A stretch of 64,000 nucleotides of DNA from Stappia indica (lineage in GTDB: Bacteria > Pseudomonadota > Alphaproteobacteria > Rhizobiales > Stappiaceae). A program made the translations under genes and the position numbers. The DNA lies in the NCBI RefSeq assembly GCF_020177335.1, contig NZ_JAIVMG010000004.1, positions 186,001 through 250,000 on the forward strand, read 5' to 3'. The stretch's first letter is position 1, and each line of letters begins with the position of its first letter. The notes beneath the pieces are model-generated. The model did not search any database, had not been told where the DNA came from, and worked only from the letters and a program-made list of their open reading frames with translations. Below are positions 54,416 through 63,287 of the stretch, piece by piece.

Positions 54416-55423
54416 ATGACGGCAACAGCGAAGATCGACCGCCCGACTGCGCACGATGACGCCCGCCCGCTCGCATCTGCCCTGCGGACCATCCGGACCG
54501 AGATCGACGGCCTGGAAGCCCTGCATGAGGCGCTTGGAAACGGATTGGGAACGCCCTTCGCCACCGCGGTGCGGACCATTGCCGGCGCCAAGGGGCGGGT
54601 GATCGTCACCGGCGTTGGCAAGAGCGGCCATGTTGGCGCGAAGATCGCCGCGACCCTCGCCTCGACCGGAACCCCGGCCTCCTTCGTCCACGCCACCGAA
54701 GCCGCCCATGGCGATCTCGGCATGATCACCGATGCGGATGTGGTGCTGGCCCTGTCGTGGTCCGGCGAGACCCAGGAGCTGGCGAGTATCATCGGCTACA
54801 CACGGCGGTTCTCGGTTCCGCTTGTTGCCATCACCTCGCGCGCCGACAGCGCCCTTGGCAGCGCCGCCGACATCCTGCTGCAACTGCCCAAGGTGGAGGA
54901 GGCCTGCCCGCATGGGCTGGCGCCCACCTCTTCCACGATCCTGCAGATGGCGACCGGCGACGCCCTGGCCATTGCCCTGCTGGAGGGCCGCGGTTTCACC
55001 GCCCAGGATTTCCGGGTCTACCATCCAGGTGGCCGCCTTGGCGCCAGCCTGCAGCATGCCCGCGATATCATGCACGGGCACGATGCCTTGCCGCTGACCA
55101 CCCCGGAAACCTCCATGGGCGAGGCCATCGTCCTGATTACCCAGAAGGGGTTTGGCGTGCTCGGCGTCATTGATGCGGACGGTCGGCTGATCGGCATCAT
55201 CACCGACGGTGACCTGCGCCGTCACCTCACCCCGGATTTCCTCGACAAGACCGTCGGCGATGTGATGACCCATTCACCGAAATCCGTTGCGCCGGACATG
55301 CTGCTGGCCTCGGCGATGGAATTCCTCAACAGCCAGTCGATCACCTCGGTCTTCGTGGTCGAGGACGGGATGCCGATCGGCATCCTGCATCTGCACGACC
55401 TGTTGCGCCATGGCGTCGCCTGA
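54416..55423 (+). CDS. kdsD: D-arabinose 5-phosphate isomerase (KdsD/KpsF)
   Basis: A 335-residue cytosolic isomerase that converts ribulose 5-phosphate to arabinose 5-phosphate, the first step of Kdo synthesis for lipopolysaccharide. The SIS domain has VIVTGVGKSGHVGAKIAATL near residues 62-80, ASFVHATEAAHGDLGM and VLALSWSGETQEL. A CBS pair fills residues 205-335 (MGEAIVLITQKGFGVLGVID, then VFVVEDGMPIGILHLHDLLR). ATG 54416 has AAGGACGAG upstream. Confidence 0.93.
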   Translation: MTATAKIDRPTAHDDARPLASALRTIRTEIDGLEALHEALGNGLGTPFATAVRTIAGAKGRVIVTGVGKSGHVGAKIAATLASTGTPASFVHATEAAHGDLGMITDADVVLALSWSGETQELASIIGYTRRFSVPLVAITSRADSALGSAADILLQLPKVEEACPHGLAPTSSTILQMATGDALAIALLEGRGFTAQDFRVYHPGGRLGASLQHARDIMHGHDALPLTTPETSMGEAIVLITQKGFGVLGVIDADGRLIGIITDGDLRRHLTPDFLDKTVGDVMTHSPKSVAPDMLLASAMEFLNSQSITSVFVVEDGMPIGILHLHDLLRHGVA

Positions 55424-55589
55424 GGCCGGCGATCTGCCAGACCGGTATTTAACCGCGCATTTACCCTAGGAAAAGTATTCCAGAACCACGTTCATTGTGA
55501 ACGGCGGCTTAGGGAAGGGTTAGCCATGTGCGGCCTATGATCCTTCCCGGAAGTCATTCGGGCTGACCAGCTCCGGAGCGTGGTGGGAA

Positions 55590-56357
55590 ATGGATCTCAG
55601 TTCAATCATCGGCATTGTCGCCGCCTTTGCAGTGGTTACCATCGCCATCCTGCTCGGCGGAAATATCACCCAGTTCATTGATCTGCCCTCAATCCTGATC
55701 GTCCTCGGCGGCGGCTTCGCCGCGACGCTGGTGCGGTTCCCCCTTGCCGGCATCGGCAGTGCGTTCATTGTCGGCAGCAAGGCCGCCTTCACCCACAAGA
55801 AGGTCAACCCCCGCGACCTGATCGAAGACATCACCAGCCTCGCCGACACCGTGCGCAAGTCCGGTCCGCTCGGCCTGGAAAATGTCGAAGTCTCCGACGC
55901 CAGCCTTGCCAAGGGCATTCAGTATATTGCCGATGGCTATGAGGCGGCCTTCATCAAGGACGCGATGGAGCGGGAACGGGACCTTTATCTGGAGCGCCTT
56001 CAGGAAGGCAGGAAGGTGTTCAAGGCCCTGGGCGATTCCGCCCCCGCCTTTGGCATGATCGGCACTCTGGTCGGCCTGGTGCAAATGCTGGCGACCATGG
56101 ACGACCCGTCCACCATCGGCCCGTCCATGGCCATTGCCCTCCTGACCACGCTCTATGGTGCGCTCGTCTCCAACATCATCTGCCTGCCGATCGTCGACAA
56201 GCTCGATTCCAAGTTCGACACCGAGGAAGTCAACCAGACGCTGGTGATCGACGGGGTACTGCAAATTCGTGAGAACAAGAGCCCGGCGCTGATCCGCGAC
56301 ATGCTGATCGCCTATGTCCCGGAGAAGGCCCGCGCCGAATTCGCGGAAGCCGCCTGA
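55590..56357 (+). CDS. MotA/PomA-type stator channel subunit
   Basis: A 255-residue membrane protein with the MotA/ExbB-class layout: helices at residues 3-22 and 30-52, a cytoplasmic loop of about 90 residues rich in charge (LIEDITSLADTVRKSGPLGL), and helices in PAFGMIGTLVGLVQMLATM and IALLTTLYGALVSNIICLP. Length and spelling fit the PomA subgroup of flagellar stators. ATG 55590. It forms an operon with the MotB-like gene 29 bases downstream. No flagellar genes are near. Confidence 0.88.
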   Translation: MDLSSIIGIVAAFAVVTIAILLGGNITQFIDLPSILIVLGGGFAATLVRFPLAGIGSAFIVGSKAAFTHKKVNPRDLIEDITSLADTVRKSGPLGLENVEVSDASLAKGIQYIADGYEAAFIKDAMERERDLYLERLQEGRKVFKALGDSAPAFGMIGTLVGLVQMLATMDDPSTIGPSMAIALLTTLYGALVSNIICLPIVDKLDSKFDTEEVNQTLVIDGVLQIRENKSPALIRDMLIAYVPEKARAEFAEAA

Positions 56358-56386
56358 ACTCGAACGCCGGCGCGGAGACCTGACCC

Positions 56387-57238
56387 ATGGCACGAAAGAA
56401 ACCCGCCGGCGGCGGCGCACCGGAATGGCTGGTCACCTTCGCCGACCTGATGTCCCTGCTCGTCTGTTTCTTCGTGCTGATCATTTCCTTTTCGATCCAG
56501 GACAAGCAGAAGCTGCAGGTCGTCGCCGGTTCCATGCGCGACGCCTTTGGCGTCAAGGAAGTCTCCAAGCGCACCGGCATCATCGAGGTCGAGGGTATCC
56601 CGATCCGCGACTACATGAAGGACATCACCCAGGTCCCGGAAGAGCTCGATTCCGATTTCGCCAAGGACCGCCATGAGAACCGGCGCAAGCAAGGGCCGGA
56701 GGCGAACACCCATGACGTCAAGGAGGCCGACATCGAGCATCCGCGTCAGTTCGCGACCGCCGCCGCCTCCCTGCGCCAGGCCTGGCAGGAATTGCCCGAC
56801 ATCACCGAAATCTCCTCCAACATCCTGCTTGAGGAAACCGAGGAGGGGCTGAACATCACCCTGGTCGACCAGGATGGCCGGTCGATGTTCCCCGAGGGCT
56901 CCAAATATCCTTACGAAATCACCCGGCGGCTGCTGGCCAAGATGGCGCCGGTGGTTGCCCGGATGCCCAACCGCATCCAGATCACCGGACACACCACCTC
57001 TGGCCGGAACAGTGTCAATCCCGGCTACACGGCCTGGGAGCTTTCCGCCGACCGGGCCAATGCGGCGCGGCAGATCCTCGCCGAATACGGTATCCCGAGC
57101 GATCGTTTCTTCGGCGTGGTCGGCAAGGCGGACACCGAACCGCTGTTTCCGAACGATCCGTTCCTGGCCGCCAACCGGCGGATCGGCATCCTGCTGATGG
57201 CCGAAGATCCGCCGATGCCGCTCGGCCACAATCCCTGA
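56387..57238 (+). CDS. MotB/PomB-type stator subunit with OmpA domain
   Basis: A 283-residue protein with a single N-terminal transmembrane helix. The ion-binding aspartate is Asp20 in WLVTFADLMSLLVCFFVLII. A linker rich in charge (residues 85-115) leads to a C-terminal OmpA-like peptidoglycan-binding domain: NRIQITGHTTSGRNSVNPGY, then ELSADRANAARQILAEYGI and DRFFGVVGKADTEPL. ATG 56387. It pairs with the upstream MotA-like gene to form a proton- or sodium-driven stator. The ion used cannot be read from the sequence. Confidence 0.9.
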   Translation: MARKKPAGGGAPEWLVTFADLMSLLVCFFVLIISFSIQDKQKLQVVAGSMRDAFGVKEVSKRTGIIEVEGIPIRDYMKDITQVPEELDSDFAKDRHENRRKQGPEANTHDVKEADIEHPRQFATAAASLRQAWQELPDITEISSNILLEETEEGLNITLVDQDGRSMFPEGSKYPYEITRRLLAKMAPVVARMPNRIQITGHTTSGRNSVNPGYTAWELSADRANAARQILAEYGIPSDRFFGVVGKADTEPLFPNDPFLAANRRIGILLMAEDPPMPLGHNP

Positions 57239-57354
57239 CAGCCATCCGCAAGCGCATCACCTGAGCAGGGCGACCCCACCGGGACCGCCGCGCGGGAAGT
57301 TGGCCGATCAGCCCCCGCGCCGCTCCGGCCTGATATTGCTGCCGCCGTCCGGAG

Positions 57355-57816
57355 CTATCTGCCGTCAACCGGGCGAACGATCAGTTGCGCGCCCTCGACC
57401 CTGTCGACCTGCACCCGGGTTCCCTCGGGACAATCCGGTCCGGCGACGCGCCAGAACCCATCGTCCACTTGGATCCGCCCATTTCCGTCCACGATCGGCT
57501 CGCGCAGCACGAATTCGCGCCCGACCAACCGTTCGCCGCGCCGGTTAAGGTGAGGCTCGTCCGTGTCGTCCTCCGAACGGCGCATCAACGCCCGCCCCGC
57601 GAACAGGCACACCAGCGACACCACCACGAACAGCACCAGCGACACCTGCCAGGCCATATCGATGAACAGCGCAAGCGTGCCGACAATCAGCGCCGCCAGC
57701 CCGAACCAGAGAAAGAAGGTTCCCGGCGCCAGCACCTCCAGCGCGAGCAGGATCAATCCGAGGATCCACCAGGACCAGGGGCCGAGCTCGAAGACGATCC
57801 GTTCGACGATGCTCAC
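57355..57816 (-). CDS. NfeD-like membrane protein
   Basis: A 153-residue protein of the short NfeD (NfeD1b) type. Three hydrophobic helices in residues 10-75 ([36 protein letters not shown]) are followed by an OB-fold domain ([20 protein letters not shown] to LIVRPVDG). It is thought to work with an SPFH/stomatin partner at the membrane; its start overlaps the stop of the SPFH gene by four bases, so the two are coupled. Confidence 0.88.
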   Translation of the reverse strand: MSIVERIVFELGPWSWWILGLILLALEVLAPGTFFLWFGLAALIVGTLALFIDMAWQVSLVLFVVVSLVCLFAGRALMRRSEDDTDEPHLNRRGERLVGREFVLREPIVDGNGRIQVDDGFWRVAGPDCPEGTRVQVDRVEGAQLIVRPVDGR

Positions 57817-58808
57817 GCGTTGTTGCCTCCCTCGCGCCCGCCAGTCGCCGGGACCGAACCGCCGCGCGACCGGCCGCGGCCATCCTCGGAAAACGCATCC
57901 TTCGCAATCTCCGCGATGCCGGCCAGCGATCCGAGAACGGAAGTGGTCTCGGTCGGCAGGATCATCAGCTTCTGGTTCGGCGATTTGGCGAAAGCGCCCA
58001 AAGCCTCGACATATTTGTTGGCCACGAAATAGTTGATCGCCTGCATGTCGCCGGCGGCAATCGCCTCGCTGACCATCTGCGTCGCCTTGGCTTCGGCTTC
58101 CGCCGCGCGTTCGCGCGCCTCCGCGTCGCGAAAGGCCGCTTCCTTGCGCCCCTCCGCCTCCAGGATCAGCGACTGCTTCTCGCCTTCCGCCTGCAGGATC
58201 TCCGACTGACGCTTGCCTTCCGCTTCAAGGATTGCAGCCCGCTTTTCACGTTCCGCCTTCATCTGCCGGCCCATGGCGTCGACCAGGTCGCGCGGCGGGT
58301 TGATGTCCTTGATCTCGATCCGGGTCATCTTCAAGCCCCAGGGCGAGGCGGCCGCATCGACCACCTTCAGCAGCCGGGCGTTAATCTCGTCCCGGTTGGA
58401 CAGAAGCTCATCGAGATCCATCGACCCCATCACCGACCGGATGTTGGTCATGGTCAGGTTGAGAATGGCGTTTTCCAGACCGGACACTTCATAGGCAGCG
58501 CGGGCCGCATCAAGCACCTGATAGAAGGTGACGCCATCGGCGGTCACGGTGGCGTTGTCCTTGGTGATCACCTCCTGGGAGGGCACGTCGAGGACCTGTT
58601 CCATCATGTTGATCTTGTGACCGATGCGATCGACGAAGGGCACGATGAAATTCAGCCCCGGCGTCAGGGTCTTGCGGTAGCGTCCGAACCGCTCGACCGT
58701 GTGGTTGTAGCCCTGGGGCACCGTCTTGACGCCCGCAAGGACGACAAGAACCGCCAACACGAACAGACCGATGACAAAAAGGTCAAACCCGACAATGCCC
58801 TCAAGCAT
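57813..58808 (-). CDS. SPFH/stomatin-like protein (QmcA family)
   Basis: A 331-residue membrane-anchored SPFH protein. The N-terminal helix ([20 protein letters not shown]) leads to the SPFH domain ([39 protein letters not shown]) and a long coiled coil rich in Glu/Ala/Lys (residues 190-255, [23 protein letters not shown]). Relatives form large rings and regulate membrane proteases or lipid domains. ATG 58808 has AAAAGGA at good distance; the TTG at 58817 does not. It is coupled to nfeD downstream. Confidence 0.9.
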   Translation of the reverse strand: MLEGIVGFDLFVIGLFVLAVLVVLAGVKTVPQGYNHTVERFGRYRKTLTPGLNFIVPFVDRIGHKINMMEQVLDVPSQEVITKDNATVTADGVTFYQVLDAARAAYEVSGLENAILNLTMTNIRSVMGSMDLDELLSNRDEINARLLKVVDAAASPWGLKMTRIEIKDINPPRDLVDAMGRQMKAEREKRAAILEAEGKRQSEILQAEGEKQSLILEAEGRKEAAFRDAEARERAAEAEAKATQMVSEAIAAGDMQAINYFVANKYVEALGAFAKSPNQKLMILPTETTSVLGSLAGIAEIAKDAFSEDGRGRSRGGSVPATGGREGGNNA

Positions 58809-58990
58809 GAGCGCCAATCCTTTTCTCGCATGCCTTGCAGCGCGCCGGCCCGTTCATGACGGGCTCGGCTCGGGAACAGGAACCCTCATGGTTCCGACCG
58901 TCCCGGCGCCATCCTTGCTGGAGTTGTAACCGCTTCGCCGCGTTCCGCAAGCGTGGAGGATGCTGCCGAGGCCGCATCCTTCCCCCAATG

Positions 58991-60070
58991 TCAGACCCAG
59001 CCGGACAGTTCGCGCTCGACAATGGTTCGCAGCACCCGCATTCCCTCCTCACTGTCATTCAGACAGGGGATATGGGCGAATTTCTCGCCGCCGTTTTCGT
59101 GAAAGATCTCCCCCGCTTCCCCGGCGATTTCCTCCAGCGTCTCCAGGCAATCGGCCACGAAGCCCGGATTGAGGACGGCAATTCGCTTCATCCCCTCCCT
59201 GGCGAGGCTCTCCACCGTCTTGTCCGTGTAGGGCTGCAACCATTCCTCCGGACCGAACCGGGACTGAAAGGTGATCCGCAGCTTGTCCGAGGACCAGCCG
59301 AGCCGCTCGCGCAAGAGCCGCGTCGTCTTCTGGCAATGGCAATGATACGGATCGCCCTTGCGGAAATAGGACTGCGGAATGCCGTGGAACGAGGCCAGCA
59401 CCGTTTCCGGCTCGAAATCGAGCCCGGCAAGCTCGGTCTCGATCGAGTTGGCCAGCGCGTCGATATAGACCGGATCGTCATGGTAGGGCGGAACCGTGCG
59501 CAGCGCCGGTTGCCAGCGCAGCTTGGTCAGTTCCTTGAACACCACGTCATTGACGGTCGCCGTTGTCGAGGCGGAATATTGCGGATAGAGCGGAAACACC
59601 AGCAGCCGCTCGCACCCTTGCGCCCGCAGATGGTCAAGCCGGGAAGGGATCGACGGGTTGCCATAGCGCATCGCCCAGTCGACGATGATGCGCTCATCTT
59701 CACCGGCCAGATCGGTGGCCAGTTTGTCCGACTGGCTGCGGGTGATCGTCCGAAGCGGAGATTCGTCGCGCTCGGTGTTCCAGATCTGCTCATATGCCTT
59801 GCCGGACTTCTTCGGCCGGGTGTTGAGGACGATGCCGTAGAGGATCGGATACCACAGCGCCTTCGGCCATTCGATGACCCGCTTGTCGGTCAGGAACTCG
59901 CGCAGGTACCGGCGCATCGACCAGAAATCCGTGCCGTCCGGCGTGCCAAGGTTGACCAGCAATACGCCGATCCGACCCGCCTTCACCGGCGGATGGTCGC
60001 CCGGCAGCTTTATCTGGCGCATCTCGTGAGCCCGCTCTTTTTCCTGCCCCTGTTCTGCGATGACCGTCAT
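58991..60070 (-). CDS. hemH: Ferrochelatase
   Basis: A 359-residue enzyme that inserts iron into protoporphyrin IX to give protohaem. The N-terminal GRIGVLLVNLGTPDGTDFWS and FPLYPQYSASTTATVNDVV are typical. The catalytic histidine is in LASFHGIPQSYF, followed by DPYHCHCQKTTRLLRERLG, LRITFQSRFGPEEWLQPYTD and the glutamate-containing NPGFVADCLETLEEI. The N-terminus has about 20 extra residues before the core. ATG 60070. It stands alone between the SPFH pair and a response regulator. Confidence 0.95.
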   Translation of the reverse strand: MTVIAEQGQEKERAHEMRQIKLPGDHPPVKAGRIGVLLVNLGTPDGTDFWSMRRYLREFLTDKRVIEWPKALWYPILYGIVLNTRPKKSGKAYEQIWNTERDESPLRTITRSQSDKLATDLAGEDERIIVDWAMRYGNPSIPSRLDHLRAQGCERLLVFPLYPQYSASTTATVNDVVFKELTKLRWQPALRTVPPYHDDPVYIDALANSIETELAGLDFEPETVLASFHGIPQSYFRKGDPYHCHCQKTTRLLRERLGWSSDKLRITFQSRFGPEEWLQPYTDKTVESLAREGMKRIAVLNPGFVADCLETLEEIAGEAGEIFHENGGEKFAHIPCLNDSEEGMRVLRTIVERELSGWV

Positions 60071-60391
60071 GCTGTCCCTTCGGCTCCCGATTCTGCGTCC
60101 GTCTCATGTGGCTGTGACATAAGGCATTGACCGCAGCGAACAACCTGCATCATGCCGGAAACGCCACCATGCGGCAAAATCGCCGTTCTCGGTGGCTCAC
60201 ATGCGCGATCGATCAAAGCCGCCCCCTGCCCCTGGGCCTGTCCGCCCCAACGCATTACGCGGCAGGTGCCGCTTCGGATCGTCGCCCGAAGCAACACCGC
60301 CGCAGGACCGCTGACGCGGCACCTGGCCACGACCGGCGATGTGCCGCCCGCCGCAGCTTATCTTCTTGAGGAAACGTACGAGGACGAGGGA
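60071..60391. other. Intergenic region between response-regulator gene and hemH
   Basis: 321 bases upstream of leftward hemH and downstream of the leftward response-regulator gene. No confident promoter, terminator or RNA motif was found; the short open frames look like chance. Confidence 0.45.
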
Positions 60392-60820
60392 TCAGTCCGA
60401 ACTGTAGCGCTCGGCGACCTTGAACCAGAACTCGACGATGGTGTTGAGCACCGTACTCATCCCCACAAGGCTGTCAGCCTTGGTCACCACCGCATTCGCC
60501 CCGGCCGCATAGGCCCGGCGAATGGTGATCGCATCATCGGCGGTGGTGAAAACGCACACCGGAATGGCATTCAGGGTCGGATGGGCGCGAAGCTTGGTGA
60601 GAAACTCGGTGCCGCTCATGATCGGCAGGTTGAGGTCGAGCAGGATGAGATCCGGAGCGGGCTCGCCGGCCAGTGCGGCCTTGTCGAGCAACTCCAGCGC
60701 CTCCACCCCGTTTTCCACGGTCGAGATCGTCACCGGAACCGTCGAGGATTCAAGCGCTTTCTCAATGATGCGCACATCATCCGGGTCGTCCTCGACCAGC
60801 AGGATCGCCGCACCGCTCAT
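60392..60820 (-). CDS. Single-domain response regulator (Rcp1-like)
   Basis: A 142-residue receiver-only protein: AAILLVEDDPDDVRIIEKAL at the start, phospho-acceptor in LILLDLNLPIMSG, the Thr switch in CVFTTADD and Lys in NAVVTKADSL. The spelling EDDPDD matches the Rcp1 group, which often partners with phytochrome-type or other stand-alone histidine kinases. No kinase is adjacent. ATG 60820 begins the receiver fold; ATG 60841 would add seven residues. Confidence 0.9.
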   Translation of the reverse strand: MSGAAILLVEDDPDDVRIIEKALESSTVPVTISTVENGVEALELLDKAALAGEPAPDLILLDLNLPIMSGTEFLTKLRAHPTLNAIPVCVFTTADDAITIRRAYAAGANAVVTKADSLVGMSTVLNTIVEFWFKVAERYSSD

Positions 60821-60898
60821 CGCGTTTTCAGTCCCATGCATCCGCCGGATCCATATCCGTGAAGTCGTGGTTACCGAACTATGAATAGGACGAGAGCC

Positions 60899-60930
60899 AA
60901 CGCGGGCGCAACCTGAACGCCCGCGTTTTT
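60899..60930 (+). terminator. Hairpin with T-run on the plus strand
   Basis: A 10-bp stem AACGCGGGCG/CGCCCGCGTT (60899-60908 with 60918-60927) followed by five Ts on the plus strand. It lies between two minus-strand genes; on the minus strand only two Ts follow. Confidence 0.6.
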
Positions 60931-60972
60931 ATCCATCGTCGGAAATAACATTAACCATTGATGAACAATATA

Positions 60973-62217
60973 TCATGAATCGTAATTGCGCTCGTCTGAA
61001 ATAATCTTGCCATCATTGGGCAAACTTCCCGATGCCACCAGCTCGACAGAGCCACCCAGTTTGGTGATCTCACGCAGGCTTGTGGACAAGGCCGCTCCCA
61101 GGTCCGCCGGCACGTCGCCGGCCACCTCATAGGCGAGCCGCATCACGTCCCGATCCTGTTCCCGCTCCACGATCAGCCGCGCCCGCGCCACCTCCGGGTG
61201 CCGGGCGAGAACCGCGGCCACCTGTTTCGGATCAACGAACATGCCCTTGACCTTGGTGCGCTGGTCGGCACGCCCCATCCAGCCTCTCAAGCGCATGTTG
61301 GTGCGCCCGCACGAAGAGCGACCGGTGACAACCGCCGAAAGGTCCCCGGTGCCGAACCGGATCAGCGGATAGGACCGGTTGAAACAGGTCACCACCAGTT
61401 CGCCCACCTCCCCATCGGGCACGGGACAATCCGTTCCCGGACGCACGATCTCGGCGATCATGTTCTCGCTGACGATCAGCCCCTCATCGGCCATGCTCTC
61501 ATAGGCAATGACGCCAAGGTCCGCCGTCGCATAGGCCTGCAACACGGAGACGCCCCGGCTCTCGTACTCGGCCCTGAGACTGGGAAACAGGGCGCCGCCC
61601 GAGACCAGTGCCTTGCGGATCGAGGAGGCATCCCGGCCGGTTTCCGCCGCCTTGTCGAGCAACACCTTGAGAAAATCCGGGGTGCCGGTGTAGCCGACAG
61701 GACGCAGGGCCTCCAGCGCATCGAGCTGGGCTTCGGTGTTGCCGGCACCGGCGGGAAACACGGTGCAGCCGAGCGCCCGGGCGCCCAGGTCGAGAATGAA
61801 GCCGCCCGGCGTCAACTGATAAGACAAGGCGTTGTGGACCACATCCCCGGGCCGAAACCCGGCCGCGAACAGCGCCCGGGCGCAGTTCCAGGGATCCGTC
61901 CCCTCTCCTTGCGGCTCCCAGACCGGCCCCGGTGACATGAAGACGCGGCCGAAGGCGGATGGGTCACCGGCAGCGAACCCGCCAAACGGCGGATTTTGCA
62001 GCTGTGCGGCCATCAACTCCGGTTTGCGCAGCACCGGAAGAGCGGCCAGCGCTTCCCGACTGGACACCGCCGCCGCATCGATCCCCGTCAGATGCGCCGC
62101 CCACCCGGGTGCGTTGTCCTTGGCGTAGGCAATCTGCGCGGGCAAACGGGCAAACAGATCCGCTTCCCGCGCTTCGGGATCCTGGATTTCGAGCTGATCG
62201 AAATGCTCTGCGCTCAT
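60973..62217 (-). CDS. Phenylacetate-CoA ligase-like AMP-binding enzyme
   Basis: A 414-residue protein of the PaaK-type branch of AMP-forming ligases. It contains SALSYQLTPGG-type residues (NALSYQLTPGGFILDLGARA), PVGYTGTPDFLKVLLDKA, a YATADLG variant of the adenylate-binding YGxTE segment and the C-terminal GRADQRTKVKGMFVDPKQVA domain with NDGKII near the end. Compared with PaaK it is slightly short and the early Ser/Thr/Gly P-loop is altered (FMSPGPVWEPQG). It probably activates an aromatic or short branched acid imported by the neighbouring ABC system. ATG 62217; LivF is encoded 113 bases upstream. Confidence 0.8.
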   Translation of the reverse strand: MSAEHFDQLEIQDPEAREADLFARLPAQIAYAKDNAPGWAAHLTGIDAAAVSSREALAALPVLRKPELMAAQLQNPPFGGFAAGDPSAFGRVFMSPGPVWEPQGEGTDPWNCARALFAAGFRPGDVVHNALSYQLTPGGFILDLGARALGCTVFPAGAGNTEAQLDALEALRPVGYTGTPDFLKVLLDKAAETGRDASSIRKALVSGGALFPSLRAEYESRGVSVLQAYATADLGVIAYESMADEGLIVSENMIAEIVRPGTDCPVPDGEVGELVVTCFNRSYPLIRFGTGDLSAVVTGRSSCGRTNMRLRGWMGRADQRTKVKGMFVDPKQVAAVLARHPEVARARLIVEREQDRDVMRLAYEVAGDVPADLGAALSTSLREITKLGGSVELVASGSLPNDGKIISDERNYDS

Positions 62218-62330
62218 GGCTTACCCCTCGCCCGGCCGGGCGTTGCGCCGCCTTTCGGCAACGTCAGTGTCATTCCTGTCGGATCCCTGTCGGAGCGCGT
62301 CGCGGCGGACAGCGCACCGGCCCTGGCGGC

Positions 62331-63167
62331 TCAGGCCAGCCAGCGTTTCCGTCGCTTGTAGTGCTTGACGTTTCGGAAGGATTTGCGCCCTTCGCCGCCG
62401 ACACCCAGATAGAATTCCTTGACATCCTCGTTCTCGCGCAGCGCCTTGGCGGCACCGTCGAGCACGATGCGCCCCGACTCCATGATGTAGCCATAGGTGG
62501 CGTAGCGCAGGGCGACATTGGTGTTCTGCTCCGCAAGCAGGAAGGAGACGCCCTCCTTCTCGTTGAGCTCCTTGACGATCTCGAAGATCTCCTCGACGAG
62601 CTGAGGAGCCAGACCCATGGACGGTTCGTCCAAGAGGATCATGCTCGGCCGGCTCATCAGCGCCCGGCCAATGGCACACATCTGCTGCTCGCCGCCGGAG
62701 GTGTAGCCCGCCTGGCTGCCCCGCCGCTCGCGCAGCCGCGGGAAATAGTCATAGACCATTTCAAGGTCCGCCTTGACCGCCGCCCCGCCATCCTTGCGGG
62801 TATAGGCGCCGGTCAGGAGATTTTCCTCAATGGTCAGGTGGCCGAAGCAATGCCGGCCCTCCATCACCTGGATGCAGCCGCGCCGCACCAGATCGTTCGG
62901 CGACAACGCCTCCACCCGCTCATCCTTGAAGATGATCGTACCCTTGGTGACATCGCCCCGTTCGGCCTGCAGAAGGTTCGACACGGCCTTCAACGTCGTG
63001 GTCTTGCCGGCGCCATTGGCCCCCAAAAGGGCGACGATGCCGCCTTCCGGCACGGTCAGCGAAACGCCCTTCAGCACCAGAATTACGTGGTTGTAGATCA
63101 CCTCGATGTTGTTCACAGCGAGGATGGTCGAAGCGGACGTCTCGGTCTGCTGTGCATTGGCGTCCAT
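62331..63167 (-). CDS. livF: Branched-chain amino-acid-type ABC transporter ATP-binding protein
   Basis: A 278-residue LivF-type ATPase. Walker A is ALLGANGAGKTTTLK near residue 50, the signature is TSGGEQQM (Thr in place of the usual Leu), and Walker B is MILLDEPSMGLAP, followed by LLAEQNTNVAL. The C-terminus is longer and more basic than E. coli LivF (KHYKRRKRWL). It energises uptake through LivH/LivM-type permeases encoded to the right or elsewhere. ATG 63167. It lies between the substrate-binding protein and ligase genes on the same strand. Confidence 0.9.
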   Translation of the reverse strand: MDANAQQTETSASTILAVNNIEVIYNHVILVLKGVSLTVPEGGIVALLGANGAGKTTTLKAVSNLLQAERGDVTKGTIIFKDERVEALSPNDLVRRGCIQVMEGRHCFGHLTIEENLLTGAYTRKDGGAAVKADLEMVYDYFPRLRERRGSQAGYTSGGEQQMCAIGRALMSRPSMILLDEPSMGLAPQLVEEIFEIVKELNEKEGVSFLLAEQNTNVALRYATYGYIMESGRIVLDGAAKALRENEDVKEFYLGVGGEGRKSFRNVKHYKRRKRWLA

Positions 63168-63287
63168 GTCAGTCTTCCGGCGCTAGACGTTGGGCGGGCC
63201 GGCCCGGGCGGATAAGGCGCGGGCCGGCGGATCTAGGACCGGTCCGCAGCCAGGCCGCGGACCGGGGTCTTTTCGCGCGATACCGGC

